A stretch of 64,000 nucleotides of DNA from Acidobacteriaceae bacterium KBS 83 (GCA_000381585.1 KB906736.1:592789-656788); one strand, 5' to 3'; numbered from the stretch's first letter, positions 19,817-29,536 are shown. The notes: generated by a model from the sequence alone, not told the origin. Made by a program: numbers and translations.

Positions 19817-19912
19817 GGGCCTCTCACGAGGGATGAAGCACTGGAGGTTACTCAGGGCCGGCTTGAGTCATTGGTCCGGGTATCGAAACAAATGGAATAA
19901 AGCCTGTGATCG

Positions 19913-20473
19913 TCAGCATTCGATTAGAGCGCCATAATTCAGCAAACCCGCTGAATAGCTTCTGAGCTTTCGTTCCTCGAAGATAGAGTTCTCAGGAAAG
20001 AGGCGTTTGGCGCGTGTGGCAATCCGGTCAAGACCGTCGCGATCATTCTTCATGATCAACGCATCCCAGATGGCTAGCAGCTGGGATTCGTCGGGGCTCG
20101 AATCAAGAAATCGCTTCAGGCGGTCTTCTACTTCCTTTTCTTTTTTCGGATCTTTCCACGGAGTCTTTCTGCCGCTCTCGAGCGCAACGATATAGGCCGC
20201 GCTCGCAGCCCTGGAGCCGGGCTGCAGCAGGGTGATCGTCCTCGCTAGATCGATAGCGTCTTCTTCGTTGCCCAGATTAATCTGCGCATATACGGCACCC
20301 CACAAGGCGGAATCTTCTTTGGGTTGCAGCTCAAGGGCTCTGATGTACTCCTGTGCTTCCTCGCTCTCCTTAGCCCTGATCTGTTGGGATCCTTTCGCTT
20401 GCTTCTTCATGATCGCGACCAGATGAAGCAAAAGAATGGCGCGCTGCTCGTGCAGACCGCCATTCTCCGGCAC
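19913..20473 (-). pseudogene. TPR protein, C-terminal part separated by a frameshift
   Basis: 186 residues from GTG 20473, with TPR-like helices (AQEYIRALELQPKEDSALWGAVYAQ, split by charged turns) and a C-terminal helical domain. The frame stays open upstream to about 20590 and reads EALIALDRNPAKAYELSTRAL, clearly TPR-like and continuous with this part. Adding one C in GAGTTCTCGATAAAG (about 20575) would join it to the larger upstream frame as DPEFLDKEALIALDRNP. I therefore read it as the second half of one gene, split by a one-base deletion, rather than a separate gene started at GTG. Confidence 0.6.
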
Positions 20474-20550
20474 GCCTTGTATTGCGTCATCGAGACTATT
20501 TAGCGCTCGCGTTGAAAGTTCATACGCTTTTGCCGGATTTCGGTCCAGCG

Positions 20551-21735
20551 CTATGAGGGCCTCTTTATCGAGAACTCTGGATCGTGAATCCGATAGTCCA
20601 CATTCACAGGCCCGACTTCGAAGAGACGACTTAGACGCGACTGACCCCGCCCCAAGGTATCCAGTGTCTGCTGCAATGTGTCCAACGTCTGGGTGTCTGA
20701 AGCGCCGTTCGTCTCCAGGGCAATCTTCGTGATCTGAGCCAGGTTGGAGGCGAGTTCCTTTTCCGAGCCAGCGGAATTTTCCGAGCCAGCGGAATTGATG
20801 CGCCTCTGAGAACTCCTGCCAGCTTCATTTCCCGCTATGTTCCTGGACCATTTGGCAAGACTGTTGGCTTCCTCCCCTTTGTCCTGGTAGCTGTACGCGA
20901 GACTGAGGTAATAGCTTGGCTTCCAGTTCTGAGGATCATCGATCGCCCATTGACGAAAGACCGTCTCTGCAGCGGGATAATTGGCTTGTTGTAAGTAGCT
21001 CTGTCCCAATAGCTCTGGAACCTCACTTGCGAGCATCAGGTAGGTAGCGTCGCGAATAAGTTTGGAGGGACTACTGTCAGCATCAGCGGGTGTTTCCCAG
21101 GATTTCGCCTCGTGGGCATTGTTCAACCGTATCCTGCCGACAAGGCCTTTGGAAGAAGACACCACGTCTCCGCTGATGAACCATTGGTCGTATCTTGCCT
21201 GGTCATACAGATGCAAGATGCTGTCCACCGATATGCCTTTCAGCTCGATGCCGTAGGCGGTCTGAATTGGAACTTTGATGGCCTGGCGCAAAGACACGGG
21301 CTGCGCGGAGGCGCCGACATATTTGTAATAGTCAGTCCCGTGAAATTGAGCGGCATGACTAGCAGCATCATTCAAAATGTCCACGACAATATCAGAAGCG
21401 CTCTTGCCGGATAACGAGCTGTGGTTGCCGTTTTCCGAAATAACTTCAAATGGCTCTACGGTCACCATATATTCCGGAAAGATTTTGCCAAGAAAATATC
21501 CACTCAATAACCAGACAGCCAGACAGACGAGAAACAACATTATTCCCAACGATATCGACAAACTGCCAAGGATTGCCCCCGCACTCTCGCGTAGAGAAGG
21601 TGTGCCTTTTTTATCTGCTGTCCCCTTCTTATCCGGCGCAGGCAGCAGCTGGAAATGCGATTCACGGGCAGGCAGATGGCGTCTTTTCCTGGAAAAGGGC
21701 GGCGGATTGGGTAGGCGTTCGCTTTGGACTGACAC
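20551..21735 (-). CDS. Membrane-anchored TPR-containing protein, N-terminal part of a split gene
   Basis: A 394-residue frame with a basic cytoplasmic N-terminus, one membrane helix near residues 65-85 (LGIMLFLVCLAVWLLSGYFLG), a soluble segment with FEVISENGNHSSLSGKSASDI, then TPR-like helices (LGQSYLQQANYPAAETVFRQWA, PSYYLSLAYSYQDKGEEA). GTG 21735 was chosen because AAAGGAGATAAG lies just upstream; an earlier TTG at 21795 has no ribosome site. The frame ends soon after DYRIHDPEFS because of a likely one-base deletion, and the protein continues at 19913-20473. It carries an 18-bp perfect tandem duplication (20761-20796). No specific function can be assigned; scaffolding or a sensory accessory role is possible. 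Confidence 0.6.
   Translation of the reverse strand: MSVQSERLPNPPPFSRKRRHLPARESHFQLLPAPDKKGTADKKGTPSLRESAGAILGSLSISLGIMLFLVCLAVWLLSGYFLGKIFPEYMVTVEPFEVISENGNHSSLSGKSASDIVVDILNDAASHAAQFHGTDYYKYVGASAQPVSLRQAIKVPIQTAYGIELKGISVDSILHLYDQARYDQWFISGDVVSSSKGLVGRIRLNNAHEAKSWETPADADSSPSKLIRDATYLMLASEVPELLGQSYLQQANYPAAETVFRQWAIDDPQNWKPSYYLSLAYSYQDKGEEANSLAKWSRNIAGNEAGRSSQRRINSAGSENSAGSEKELASNLAQITKIALETNGASDTQTLDTLQQTLDTLGRGQSRLSRLFEVGPVNVDYRIHDPEFSIKRPS
20761..20796. repeat. 18-bp perfect tandem duplication inside the TPR gene
   Basis: The unit TTCCGAGCCAGCGGAATT occurs twice in direct succession (20761-20778, 20779-20796). It keeps the frame and repeats six residues (NSAGSE), so it is a replication-slippage duplication tolerated in a linker. 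Confidence 0.8.
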
Positions 21736-22078
21736 GACCTTATCTCCTTTGGCGAGGGCTCTATGTCTGCGTTCACTCTGTAATGCGAGAAGCAACAGCC
21801 CGGGGTGACACCACCCCGTAGATAATTATTTGCGCGTTACTTTGCGTGTGACGTTGGGCGCCACGTCCCGTCGCGAAAAGCCGGCTGAACGGTGTCAGAG
21901 TGCGGAGGTATGAACTCGGGCCATCAACGTTTCTTCGGGCATGCACACCCCGCCTGCGCATGACATCGACAGGATGACCCCAGGAGGCGAATCCGCATTC
22001 AATGCGCAATGGATAGTGTCGAGAAAGGCAAATATGTTTCAGGCGCACGGACTTTCCATCCGCGCGTAGCGTCTTCGG
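21736..22078. other. Upstream region of the TPR gene
   Basis: No supportable gene. A perfect hairpin (CGGGGTG acac CACCCCG, 21801-21818) lies about 65 bases upstream of the TPR start, next to an AT-rich stretch (GATAATTATTTG, from 21821) that could be a promoter read on the minus strand. The hairpin would then be in the leader RNA. Confidence 0.4.
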
Positions 22079-22700
22079 CTACCCAACCGGGTAGGTCGTG
22101 AGTTGCACACCGAGCATCGCTTTGACCAGATCAACAGCGTATTGCCGCACATCTTCGCAGGACGGCGCAGTGGGCGTTACATTGCAGCTGCGACCTTCTG
22201 ATTCCATTGCGGAGTGGTTGCCTGGAGCGCAGCTGACCCGATAAACACATTGTTTCGAAGCGCCAGAACCTCGAATAGATACTTGTCCCGGTACATGGGA
22301 AACATTTTGACGTGCTGGTAGCCTCGCCGGCGGACGGGAAATCCATCGAAACGCGTTAACGGGGTAAGTTCGTCCACATCGGATCCGGTATCCACCCTCG
22401 AGCATTCCCGTCCACCAACGAATTCTCGAATGCCAGGCTCTTGGCCTGTACCTCCGATGGTGACGCGAGGACACCGACCTCGATGCGTAGCTGAACTTTT
22501 CCGGAGGGAAGTGAAGACTTGCAGTCGCCATTCGCGGCTTGCTTCAGTTCCGCTCCCGAGGGAAGTACGAATGTCGCGCCGGAAGGGAGGTGCTGATACA
22601 CGTCGAAGAGCAAATGCCAGCTGCAAGAGCCCCAACACGACCGAGACAACCGGCGAGAACGAAAGGCCTACCAGGATACCGACAAGTAGCCCAGACCGAC
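22079..22700 (-). pseudogene. Degenerate membrane-anchored protein gene with several frameshifts
   Basis: No single frame explains this stretch, but coding-like pieces continue across frames on the minus strand. Near 22690-22610 there is a membrane helix (GLLVGILVGLSFSPVVSVVL). It is followed in another frame by DVYQHLPSGATFVLPSGAEL and KVQLRIEVGVLASPSEVQAK. The first frame then returns with KMFPMYRDKYLFEVLALRNN, and a third frame ends with SCEDVRQYAVDLVKAMLG. At least three shifts are needed. I do not recognise the family; the order (helix, then beta-rich soluble part) suggests a membrane-anchored envelope protein. It lies beside the split TPR gene, so this patch may be decaying. Confidence 0.5.
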
Positions 22701-22929
22701 TCCGGCAAATAACTGACTGTACATTGGATTAAGGCCGTTCCAAGGCGCTGAGTATACACCCCGTTGAAATGAACCCAACACGCTCGCGACTTAAAGCTCA
22801 ACCGCGGCGCAAATCCGAGCCTGTCGGTAATCCCTTCGGATGGCTGGTCATGAGTAAGATGGCAAACACGTGCGCGCGACGGCCTCTGACAATCAGGATG
22901 CGCCGCTCGATGCGATGAGGTGCTAGTTG

Positions 22930-23733
22930 ATGAATGAAGCGGAGAACGAAGCGAAGCGAGGCCCTGCGTTGTTCGATTTGAGCGGCAAGCGAGCCGTGGT
23001 GCTGGGCGGAACAACGGGTATCGGCCGCGCATTGAGCGTGGGCCTGGCGGCGGCGGGCTGTGACGTGGTGGGCACCGGCCGAAGACTGGAGCCGCTCGAG
23101 GAGACAGCGGCTGCAATTGAAGCGACGGGGCAGCGCACACTGCGGCAGACGGCGGACGTAGGCGATCGCGCAAGCCTCATTGCGCTGCGTGATCGTGTCC
23201 TGCGGGAGCTTGGACCTGTGGATGTGCTGGTGAATTGTGCGGGACGCATCCGGCGGGTGCCGACGCTCGATGAGGAGGAAAGCGATTGGAACTCGATCGT
23301 CGACACTAACCTGACGGGTACGCTGCGCGGCTGCCAGGTGTTTGCGCCGCAGATGCTGGAGCGCGGCGCGGGGCGGATTATCAACATTGCATCGCTAACC
23401 AGCTTTGTCTCGTTCCACGAGGTCGCGGCCTATTCGGCCAGCAAAGCGGGAGTTGCGGCACTGACGCGGTCACTGGCGGTGGAGTGGTCGAGACATGGCG
23501 TCCTGGTAAATGCGATTGCGCCAGGCGTCTTTCGTACTGCGTTGAATCAACAATTGCTGGATTCTACGCCGCGGGGACAGGAGTTGTTGATGCGCACTCC
23601 GATGGGGCGGTTTGGGGGCGTGGAGGAGTTGGTGGGAGCCGCGGTGTTTCTCGCGTCCGACGCCGCGTCCTATGTGACGGGCGTGGTGTTGCCGGTGGAT
23701 GGTGGCTTTCTGGCGTCGGGAGTGAACCAGTAG
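22930..23733 (+). CDS. Short-chain dehydrogenase/reductase (SDR), classical type
   Basis: 267 residues from ATG 22930 (GAGGTG upstream). It has a Rossmann nucleotide site GGTTGIG (residues 26-32), NCAG at 102-105, and the catalytic set Ser155, Tyr168 and Lys172 (YSASK). RR at 51-52 after the second strand points to NADP(H) preference. The C-terminus GVVLPVDGGF is typical of FabG/gluconate-5-dehydrogenase-like SDRs. Substrate is unknown; KduD/gluconate-type sugar oxidoreductases are the nearest by eye. It stands alone, with a convergent membrane-protein gene downstream. Confidence 0.8.
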   Translation: MNEAENEAKRGPALFDLSGKRAVVLGGTTGIGRALSVGLAAAGCDVVGTGRRLEPLEETAAAIEATGQRTLRQTADVGDRASLIALRDRVLRELGPVDVLVNCAGRIRRVPTLDEEESDWNSIVDTNLTGTLRGCQVFAPQMLERGAGRIINIASLTSFVSFHEVAAYSASKAGVAALTRSLAVEWSRHGVLVNAIAPGVFRTALNQQLLDSTPRGQELLMRTPMGRFGGVEELVGAAVFLASDAASYVTGVVLPVDGGFLASGVNQ

Positions 23734-23824
23734 AGAGAAGAGCGAGGCGCCATGAGCGTGACTCCCGGTAGCCTACATTGCACAAGACCCTGACGCGATC
23801 GAAGATGCGGATGATTGAGGGCGC

Positions 23825-24385
23825 CTAATCAACCCTGATTGCTCGCTGTCTGAAAAGCCGTTGCCATAGCGGCGCGCCCCACGTCGTAATCGAAAGCAGT
23901 GCTCCGAAGAGGATGACAGCATCGATGCTCTCACGGCCTTGCTTGGACCAGTAGGCCATTGCGTCCAGATTCAGCCACAGCGCGAATTCGTCCAGAGTGA
24001 GGGCGGCTCCGATGCCATACGCGATGGAAAGCAGACGGCTGAGAAAAATCGATCCGGGAGTGGCTTTCGTCCCAGCTTCGGCAAGCGTCGCGTATCCGGT
24101 CAGAAGCAACAAAAGGATGCCCCACACCAGGTGATGGATATGGCGGCCGCCCATCTCCACGTAGCTGAACGGTCCCACGTGATGCGTGATTGACAGAACC
24201 AGCAACCGTACAGCGAGAAAGGTGATGAAGAAGCTGATCGAGGCGAGAAGCAAACGGCGATGCGGACGGTCAGGTATCTGCTGATGGATGAAATGGCCGA
24301 GCTTCGTGAGATGGAGCAGAAGGAGCAGAACCGCCGTGACGACGGCGGCGAATATCAGGAGTATCCACGATCCGGCAATATGCAT
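23825..24385 (-). CDS. Polytopic integral membrane protein of unknown function
   Basis: 186 residues with about five hydrophobic segments, the first at residues 5-27. Conserved-looking polar positions in membrane regions include GGRHIHHLVWG (about residues 80-90) and ALTLDEFALWLNL (about 128-140), with acidic and His residues that could bind metal. It ends with a basic tail. No family name is certain; similar proteins are annotated only as conserved hypothetical membrane proteins. The alanine-transaminase-like gene lies upstream on the same strand with a 73-base gap. Confidence 0.65.
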   Translation of the reverse strand: MHIAGSWILLIFAAVVTAVLLLLLHLTKLGHFIHQQIPDRPHRRLLLASISFFITFLAVRLLVLSITHHVGPFSYVEMGGRHIHHLVWGILLLLLTGYATLAEAGTKATPGSIFLSRLLSIAYGIGAALTLDEFALWLNLDAMAYWSKQGRESIDAVILFGALLSITTWGAPLWQRLFRQRAIRVD

Positions 24386-24458
24386 GGATCAGGATTATGC
24401 GAGGATGCGGCTTTCGTGGCAATGCTCTTCAGCATTCGTGCCAACTCATTCGCATACC

Positions 24459-25634
24459 TCAGCCATGCTCGAACATGCGGCGGATGCCCCGAATTGCCTG
24501 CCGGGTACGCTCTTCGTTCTCGATGAGGGAGAAGCGCACGTGACCATCGCCATGCTGGCCGAAGCCAATGCCGGGACTGACGGCGGTCTTCGCATCGCGC
24601 AGCAGCTTCTTGGCAAATTCCAGTGAGCCGAGCGCACGATAGGGCTCCGGGATTTTGGCCCACACGAACATCGTTGCCTTTGGGCATTCGACTGGCCAAC
24701 CGATGTGGTTAAGGCCGCGCACAAGAGCGTCGCGCCGCTTGCGGTAGGTCTCGCAGATTTGCGCGACGCACTCCTGCGGGCCTTCAAGGGCCTGGATAGA
24801 GGCAATCTGGATGGGCGTGAAGGTGCCGTAATCGAAGTAGCTCTTGATACGGGTGAGTGCGCCGACGAGCTCGAGGTTCCCCACCATGAACCCTACACGC
24901 CAGCCCGGCATGTTGTAGCTCTTCGAGAGAGTGAAAAACTCCGCCGCGATATCTTTCGCGCCTGGGATTTCCATCACCGAGGGAGCGCGATAGCCATCGA
25001 AGACCAGGTCGGCATAGGCGAAGTCATGGAGAAGATAGATCTGCTCGGCGCGGCAGAAGGCGACGACGCGTTCGAAGAATTCGCGCGTAACGGTCTGCGC
25101 CGTGGGATTCGCGGGAAAGTTAAGGAGAAGCATCTTCGGCCGTGGACGCATCGTCGGCAACTCGTGTTGCAGGAGATCGAGAAAGCCGTTGGGATCATTC
25201 ATCTCAACGGACACGACCTGCGCGCCAGCAATGGTCGGACCATAAATGTGGATGGGGTAGCTGGGATTAGGAACGAGGATGGCGTCCTGATCGTCCAGCG
25301 TGGCAAGGCAAAGATGGGCGATTCCCTCTTTCGAGCCGATGGTGACGATGGCCTCAGAATTTGGGTCGAGTTCGACTCCGTAGCGGCGCTGATACCAGTC
25401 GCAGATGGCTTTACGCAGTCGCGGAATGCCCTTGGAGAGCGAGTAGCGATGCGTGGAATCGCGCGCAGCAGCTTCGATGAGCTTGGCGACGATATGGGGC
25501 GGTGTTGCACCATCGGGATTGCCCATGCCGAAGTCGATGATGTCTTCGCCGCGACGGCGCGCCTCTGCCTTCATCTCGCCGGTGGTGTTAAAGACGTATG
25601 GCGGCAATGAGGCAAGGCGGCGAAAGGCTTCCAA
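24459..25634 (-). CDS. alaC: Alanine-forming aminotransferase (AlaC-like)
   Basis: 391 residues of the class I/II aminotransferases, closest by eye to AlaC and LL-diaminopimelate aminotransferase-like enzymes, which move an amino group between glutamate and pyruvate. Landmarks are DFGMGNPDGATPPHI near the N-terminus, SKEGIAHLCLA (phosphate region), NFPANPTAQTV, HDFAYADLVFDGY, and LSKSYNMPGWRVGF with Lys238 as the cofactor lysine. HVRFSLIENEERTRQAIRGI is the usual C-terminal end with the carboxylate-binding Arg. A diverging gene follows on the plus strand. Confidence 0.75.
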   Translation of the reverse strand: MEAFRRLASLPPYVFNTTGEMKAEARRRGEDIIDFGMGNPDGATPPHIVAKLIEAAARDSTHRYSLSKGIPRLRKAICDWYQRRYGVELDPNSEAIVTIGSKEGIAHLCLATLDDQDAILVPNPSYPIHIYGPTIAGAQVVSVEMNDPNGFLDLLQHELPTMRPRPKMLLLNFPANPTAQTVTREFFERVVAFCRAEQIYLLHDFAYADLVFDGYRAPSVMEIPGAKDIAAEFFTLSKSYNMPGWRVGFMVGNLELVGALTRIKSYFDYGTFTPIQIASIQALEGPQECVAQICETYRKRRDALVRGLNHIGWPVECPKATMFVWAKIPEPYRALGSLEFAKKLLRDAKTAVSPGIGFGQHGDGHVRFSLIENEERTRQAIRGIRRMFEHG

Positions 25635-25774
25635 ATTGATTCTCCTGCGATTCAGAGCGAATTTCCCAATGCTGGTTTCCGCTGAGTTTATCCCAAGCCG
25701 ATGAGCCGACTTGCTGAATCGCCGAGGGGCTGTGCACGCTTGGTAGACTTTGAAGAGACCCTTGAAGGCAACGC

Positions 25775-27679
25775 ATGTCCACCACCCCTAGGCAGGCTCC
25801 TCCTCTTTTCAGTCCAGCACCCCAGAAACGCGGCCGCGACCTGACGGCTGTGTCACTGTTGGCGCTTGCGGCGATCTGTGCCGTTGCCCTGGCTCTGCAG
25901 ATCTATCACTTCTGGCCGTTCATGACAGACGATGCGTACATCTCACTGCGCTACAGCCAGCGATTGATCGAAGGCCACGGATTGACCTGGAACGATCTGC
26001 CGCCAGCTGTCGAGGGCTATACCAATCTCCTGTGGGTGCTGATCTGTGCCGGACTAGGCGCATTAGGGATGAACCTGGAGTCTGCTGCGCACCTGTTGGG
26101 GATTGTGAGCACCGTCCTTGGTATTGCAGCCGTCGCGGCACAGGTCTATCGCGATTATCCGGCGAAGGTCCGATTTCTTTCGGCGTTGATCGCGTGTCTC
26201 GCTCTGTCGCTGAGCGCGCCGGTAGCCGTGTGGTCACTTGGCGGTCTTGAGCAGCCGCTGCTCGCGGCTTTCCTTGCCTGGGCGGCGTACTTCGGCATTC
26301 GCTGGACTTCGAATACGAAAGGAAAAGCACGCGATGCAGACATAATTGGATTGCTGCTGGGGCTGGCAGTGCTTTCGCGCGCCGACGCGGCGCTGTTTAC
26401 TGCGCTCTTCTACGCGGGCGCTGTCCTGACGGATGGTGTGCGGACGCGAACGCTGATTGCCCGAGCTCGCCTGCTTCCGATTCCGATCCTCTTCTTCGCT
26501 GGGCAGGAACTCTTCCGGCATTTTTACTACGGCTCCTGGGTGCCGAATACTGCACACGTGAAGGTGGCCTTCACGCTGCACCGGCTCTACACCGGGCTCC
26601 GCTACGAGTTATATGGCGTTCGCTCAGAGTTTATCTTTCTAGTGCTAGCGCTGATCGGATGTATCGCGTTGTGGATTGCCGGCAAGAGGCGGCAGGTTAT
26701 TTTCGTTGCAACGGCATCGGTCGGTTGGCTCCTGTACATCCTGGTGATCGGCGGCGACATCTTTCCGTCGTACCGGCACTTTGTTCCTGCAATGGCCCTG
26801 ATGGGCTTTCTGGTGGCGGGCTCCGGACTGCTGACACTAAGCGCACCGTTCCGGTTCTCCCGCGTGCGGGTTGCAATCTTCCTGACACTGACGCTGCTCG
26901 TGCTCACATCTGACATTTTTTCGCCACTTGAAACATGGGAGCGCGAGGGGAAGCAGGTCGGTATATTCCTGCGCACGGCGTTCGGCACAAAGCATCCGTT
27001 GCTCGTCTCCGATGCCGCCGGCGTGGTACCGTACTTTGCCGACATGGAAGTTATCGACCCACTCGGGCTGAACGACTATCACATCGCGCGGCATTCGGTG
27101 GGGGGCCGCGGGTATGGATGGGTAGGGCACGAGCTGGGCGACGGGCGGTACGTGCTGGATCACAAGCCCGATTTGCTATTACTTGCCAATTTCAAGAGCG
27201 ACCCGCTCTTCAGCGCAGATCAGCAACTGCTTGCGGATCCTCGTTTTGCTTCACAGTATCAGCTCATCCATTTCGATGCGGGACCACCGAATCCGATACG
27301 CGCCGGTATCTACATTCGAAGGATCGATGGCAAGCTTGGTATTGTTCGCTCCGACGATCACACGAGCGTACCGGCTTATCTAGCGGCCATCAACGACGCA
27401 AATTCGGTAAGGCTGGTGGATGGACAGGCGCAGCTGGTAATTGCGCCCCGTACTTCCGCGCAATTTGCAGCGATTCCGCTGGGGGACAAGGTTTGGAAGG
27501 CGACGCTTCTGGGGTCGGGTGCCGCACAGCTGACGGTACATCCTTCACCGGCCAATGTTGCATGCGTCTCATGCGTTCGTCCTGACGCGAAAGGCTCAGG
27601 CGCGTTGACCGTAGAGAATACGAGCAATCAGCCGGCGACTCTGGCGAGTATTCAGCTCGAGAAAAATAGTGGAGATTAG
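25775..27679 (+). CDS. GT-C type membrane glycosyltransferase-like protein
   Basis: 634 residues. After a short cytoplasmic start comes TM1, then a first periplasmic loop with TDDAYISLRYSQRLIEGHG and VEGYTNLLW, the signature of a GT-C family resembling arabinofuranosyltransferase-like proteins; the Asp-Asp pair is the expected catalytic/metal site. About ten further hydrophobic segments follow up to residue 400, then a periplasmic soluble domain of about 230 residues. It probably transfers a sugar from a lipid carrier onto an envelope polymer or protein. It has no partner genes in line. Confidence 0.75.
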   Translation: MSTTPRQAPPLFSPAPQKRGRDLTAVSLLALAAICAVALALQIYHFWPFMTDDAYISLRYSQRLIEGHGLTWNDLPPAVEGYTNLLWVLICAGLGALGMNLESAAHLLGIVSTVLGIAAVAAQVYRDYPAKVRFLSALIACLALSLSAPVAVWSLGGLEQPLLAAFLAWAAYFGIRWTSNTKGKARDADIIGLLLGLAVLSRADAALFTALFYAGAVLTDGVRTRTLIARARLLPIPILFFAGQELFRHFYYGSWVPNTAHVKVAFTLHRLYTGLRYELYGVRSEFIFLVLALIGCIALWIAGKRRQVIFVATASVGWLLYILVIGGDIFPSYRHFVPAMALMGFLVAGSGLLTLSAPFRFSRVRVAIFLTLTLLVLTSDIFSPLETWEREGKQVGIFLRTAFGTKHPLLVSDAAGVVPYFADMEVIDPLGLNDYHIARHSVGGRGYGWVGHELGDGRYVLDHKPDLLLLANFKSDPLFSADQQLLADPRFASQYQLIHFDAGPPNPIRAGIYIRRIDGKLGIVRSDDHTSVPAYLAAINDANSVRLVDGQAQLVIAPRTSAQFAAIPLGDKVWKATLLGSGAAQLTVHPSPANVACVSCVRPDAKGSGALTVENTSNQPATLASIQLEKNSGD

Positions 27680-27881
27680 GATTTGGAACCGCCGCATGTA
27701 GGAGCTCATGCTCATCCTTTCCCCGTGCAGGAATCGGCGTGCGTCGCGCAGTAAATGCGGTATCCATGCTGCTTCTCCGCGTCAAATTCTCGGGGACGTA
27801 ACAAGCCTGTGATTTTCCGCGAGATATTGCGCACACTCAGGCCACTCCTCCAGCTTCACACCGGGCCGAAAGTGGCCCAGA

Positions 27882-28646
27882 TCAACTTACGGCGGAGGAA
27901 GCGTCCCGGTTAGGCGCCGTCACGTAGTGCACGATGACAGAAATGCGGCGATTAGACGGATCGAGCGGATCACTTGGGACACGCAGTTGCCGATCCGCGA
28001 AGCCGCGGACCTGCGAAATCTGCCCGTTGCGGAGTCCGGCGTGCTCCATGAGGCGACGCGCTGCGTTCGCACGATCGGCAGAGAGCTCCCAGTTGCCATA
28101 TCCGTTAGCATCGGCGTACGCGCGCGCGTCTGTGTGACCCTCTACCGAGATGAGATTGGGAACCTGAGCGAGCTGGTTCGCCAACAGGGAGAGGGTTGTT
28201 CGGCCATTGTCGTTTAGGGTAGCGCTACCGGTTTCGAAGAAGGTTCCATCGCGCGATTCGATGAGCTCGATACGGAGTCCTTCGGGCGTAATGGTGATCT
28301 CGATCTGCTTCTTGAGCTTGACCAGAGCCGGGTTGCTGGTGATCTGTTGCTCCAGGCGCGCCTTCAAGTCGCGCAGATCGTTGCGCGAGAGAGCGACGGC
28401 ATCTCCCGCACCGGCGCGATCGGTACCGACCGTAGTCGTGCTTCCCCGCGGATCGTTGAAATATCCCGCGATGGCCTTGCGCATGTGGTCGCTGGAATTC
28501 ATAAGCCAAAGCACAATGAAGAGCGCCATCATTGCGGTTACGAAATCCGCGTAGGCGACCTTCCATGCACCGCCATGGTGCGCAGCGTGAGCGGCGCGCT
28601 TGCGGACGACAACGATAGGGCGTTGCGGAATGGGTTGCGGGGTCAT
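27882..28646 (-). CDS. motB: Flagellar motor stator protein MotB (OmpA-like peptidoglycan-binding)
   Basis: 254 residues. One membrane helix (VAYADFVTAMMALFIVLWLM) carries the conserved proton-binding Asp in YAD. A plug/linker follows, then an OmpA-like domain with ISVEGHTDARAY, LSADRANAARRLM and NRRISVIVHYV. The start ATG 28646 overlaps the motA stop (ATGA), as usual for a stator pair. An upstream in-frame extension to 28832 lies inside motA and is not the start. The stator couples ion flow to rotation and is fixed to peptidoglycan. Confidence 0.88.
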   Translation of the reverse strand: MTPQPIPQRPIVVVRKRAAHAAHHGGAWKVAYADFVTAMMALFIVLWLMNSSDHMRKAIAGYFNDPRGSTTTVGTDRAGAGDAVALSRNDLRDLKARLEQQITSNPALVKLKKQIEITITPEGLRIELIESRDGTFFETGSATLNDNGRTTLSLLANQLAQVPNLISVEGHTDARAYADANGYGNWELSADRANAARRLMEHAGLRNGQISQVRGFADRQLRVPSDPLDPSNRRISVIVHYVTAPNRDASSAVS

Positions 28647-29536
28647 GCGGCCTTCCCTTCCCCGCCCTCTGCCGGCGCGGCAGGAGCGCTCCCGCGACAT
28701 ACCTGTTCCACTTCGGCAAAGCTGGGGCGGACGTTTAGCGGGATGGCGCGACGGCCGATCTCGATCGCAATTTGTGGCGCGCTGCCTTTGATGGCAGCGA
28801 GCATGAGCACGCGCAGCATGTGAGTGAAGCACCGCTCCTCGTCCGCGACTTTCGACATCTTCGCGCCGATGGGTCCGATAAGCCCATAGCAGAGCAGGAT
28901 GCCGAGAAAGGTGCCAACGAGCGCCGCCGCGACCTTGTGACCGATTTCAGCGGGTGGACCGCCGAGCGCGCCCATGGTAATGACGACACCAAGGACCGCG
29001 GCGACGATACCCAGGCCGGGCAGTGCGTCCGCGACGGTAGTGAGCGCGGAGATGGGCTGGCTGGCGTCGTGGTGCTGCACCTCCATGTCCAGCTCCATCA
29101 TCTGGTCGATGTCGAATGCTTCGACACCACCGGTAATCATCATGCGCATGGTGTCGCAGACGAAGTCACAGGTGTGGTGATCCTTCAGGAACGCTGGAAA
29201 TTCGGCGAAGAGCTTGCTCTCCTGTGGAGTTTCGATGTCCTGTTCGATCGCAAGATTTCCTTCACGCCGGGCTTTGGTGAGCAGGCCAAACATCATACGC
29301 AGGGTTTCGAGGTAGCGGGACTTGCCGAAGGGCGAGGAACCAAAGACGCCTCGAATGCCCGAGCCGATACCTTTCAGGATGTGAATGGGATTTGCAATGA
29401 GCAACGTGCCGAGCGCTGCACCACCGATGATAAGCAACTCCGCTGGTTGGACGAGCACCATGAGGTTGCCCTTTTCCATGAGATAGCCACCCAATACTGC
29501 ACCGAAGACAACGAGGATTCCGAGGATGGCGAACAC
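28643..29536 (-). CDS. motA: Flagellar motor stator protein MotA
   Basis: 297 residues from GTG 29536, with GGAG about ten bases upstream; this length equals the usual 295 or so, whereas the longer open frame to 29815 adds an unrelated N-terminus. The start FAILGILVVFGAVLGGYLMEKG is typical. Four membrane segments are seen, with the big cytoplasmic loop between TM2 and TM3, and LPGLGIVAAVLGVVITMG contains the Pro that works with the MotB Asp. It overlaps motB by four bases. No other flagellar genes are in the window. Confidence 0.88.
   Translation of the reverse strand: MFAILGILVVFGAVLGGYLMEKGNLMVLVQPAELLIIGGAALGTLLIANPIHILKGIGSGIRGVFGSSPFGKSRYLETLRMMFGLLTKARREGNLAIEQDIETPQESKLFAEFPAFLKDHHTCDFVCDTMRMMITGGVEAFDIDQMMELDMEVQHHDASQPISALTTVADALPGLGIVAAVLGVVITMGALGGPPAEIGHKVAAALVGTFLGILLCYGLIGPIGAKMSKVADEERCFTHMLRVLMLAAIKGSAPQIAIEIGRRAIPLNVRPSFAEVEQVCRGSAPAAPAEGGEGKAA

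Noticed and set aside
22544-23173. Minus-strand open frame of 209 codons
   Set aside because: Overlaps the start of the SDR gene and the decayed membrane gene; Pro/Arg-rich translation typical of high-GC shadow frames.
24705-25610. Long open frame of 301 codons on the plus strand
   Set aside because: It lies exactly opposite the AlaC-like gene, whose motifs and cofactor Lys are clear; the plus-strand translation has no family character.
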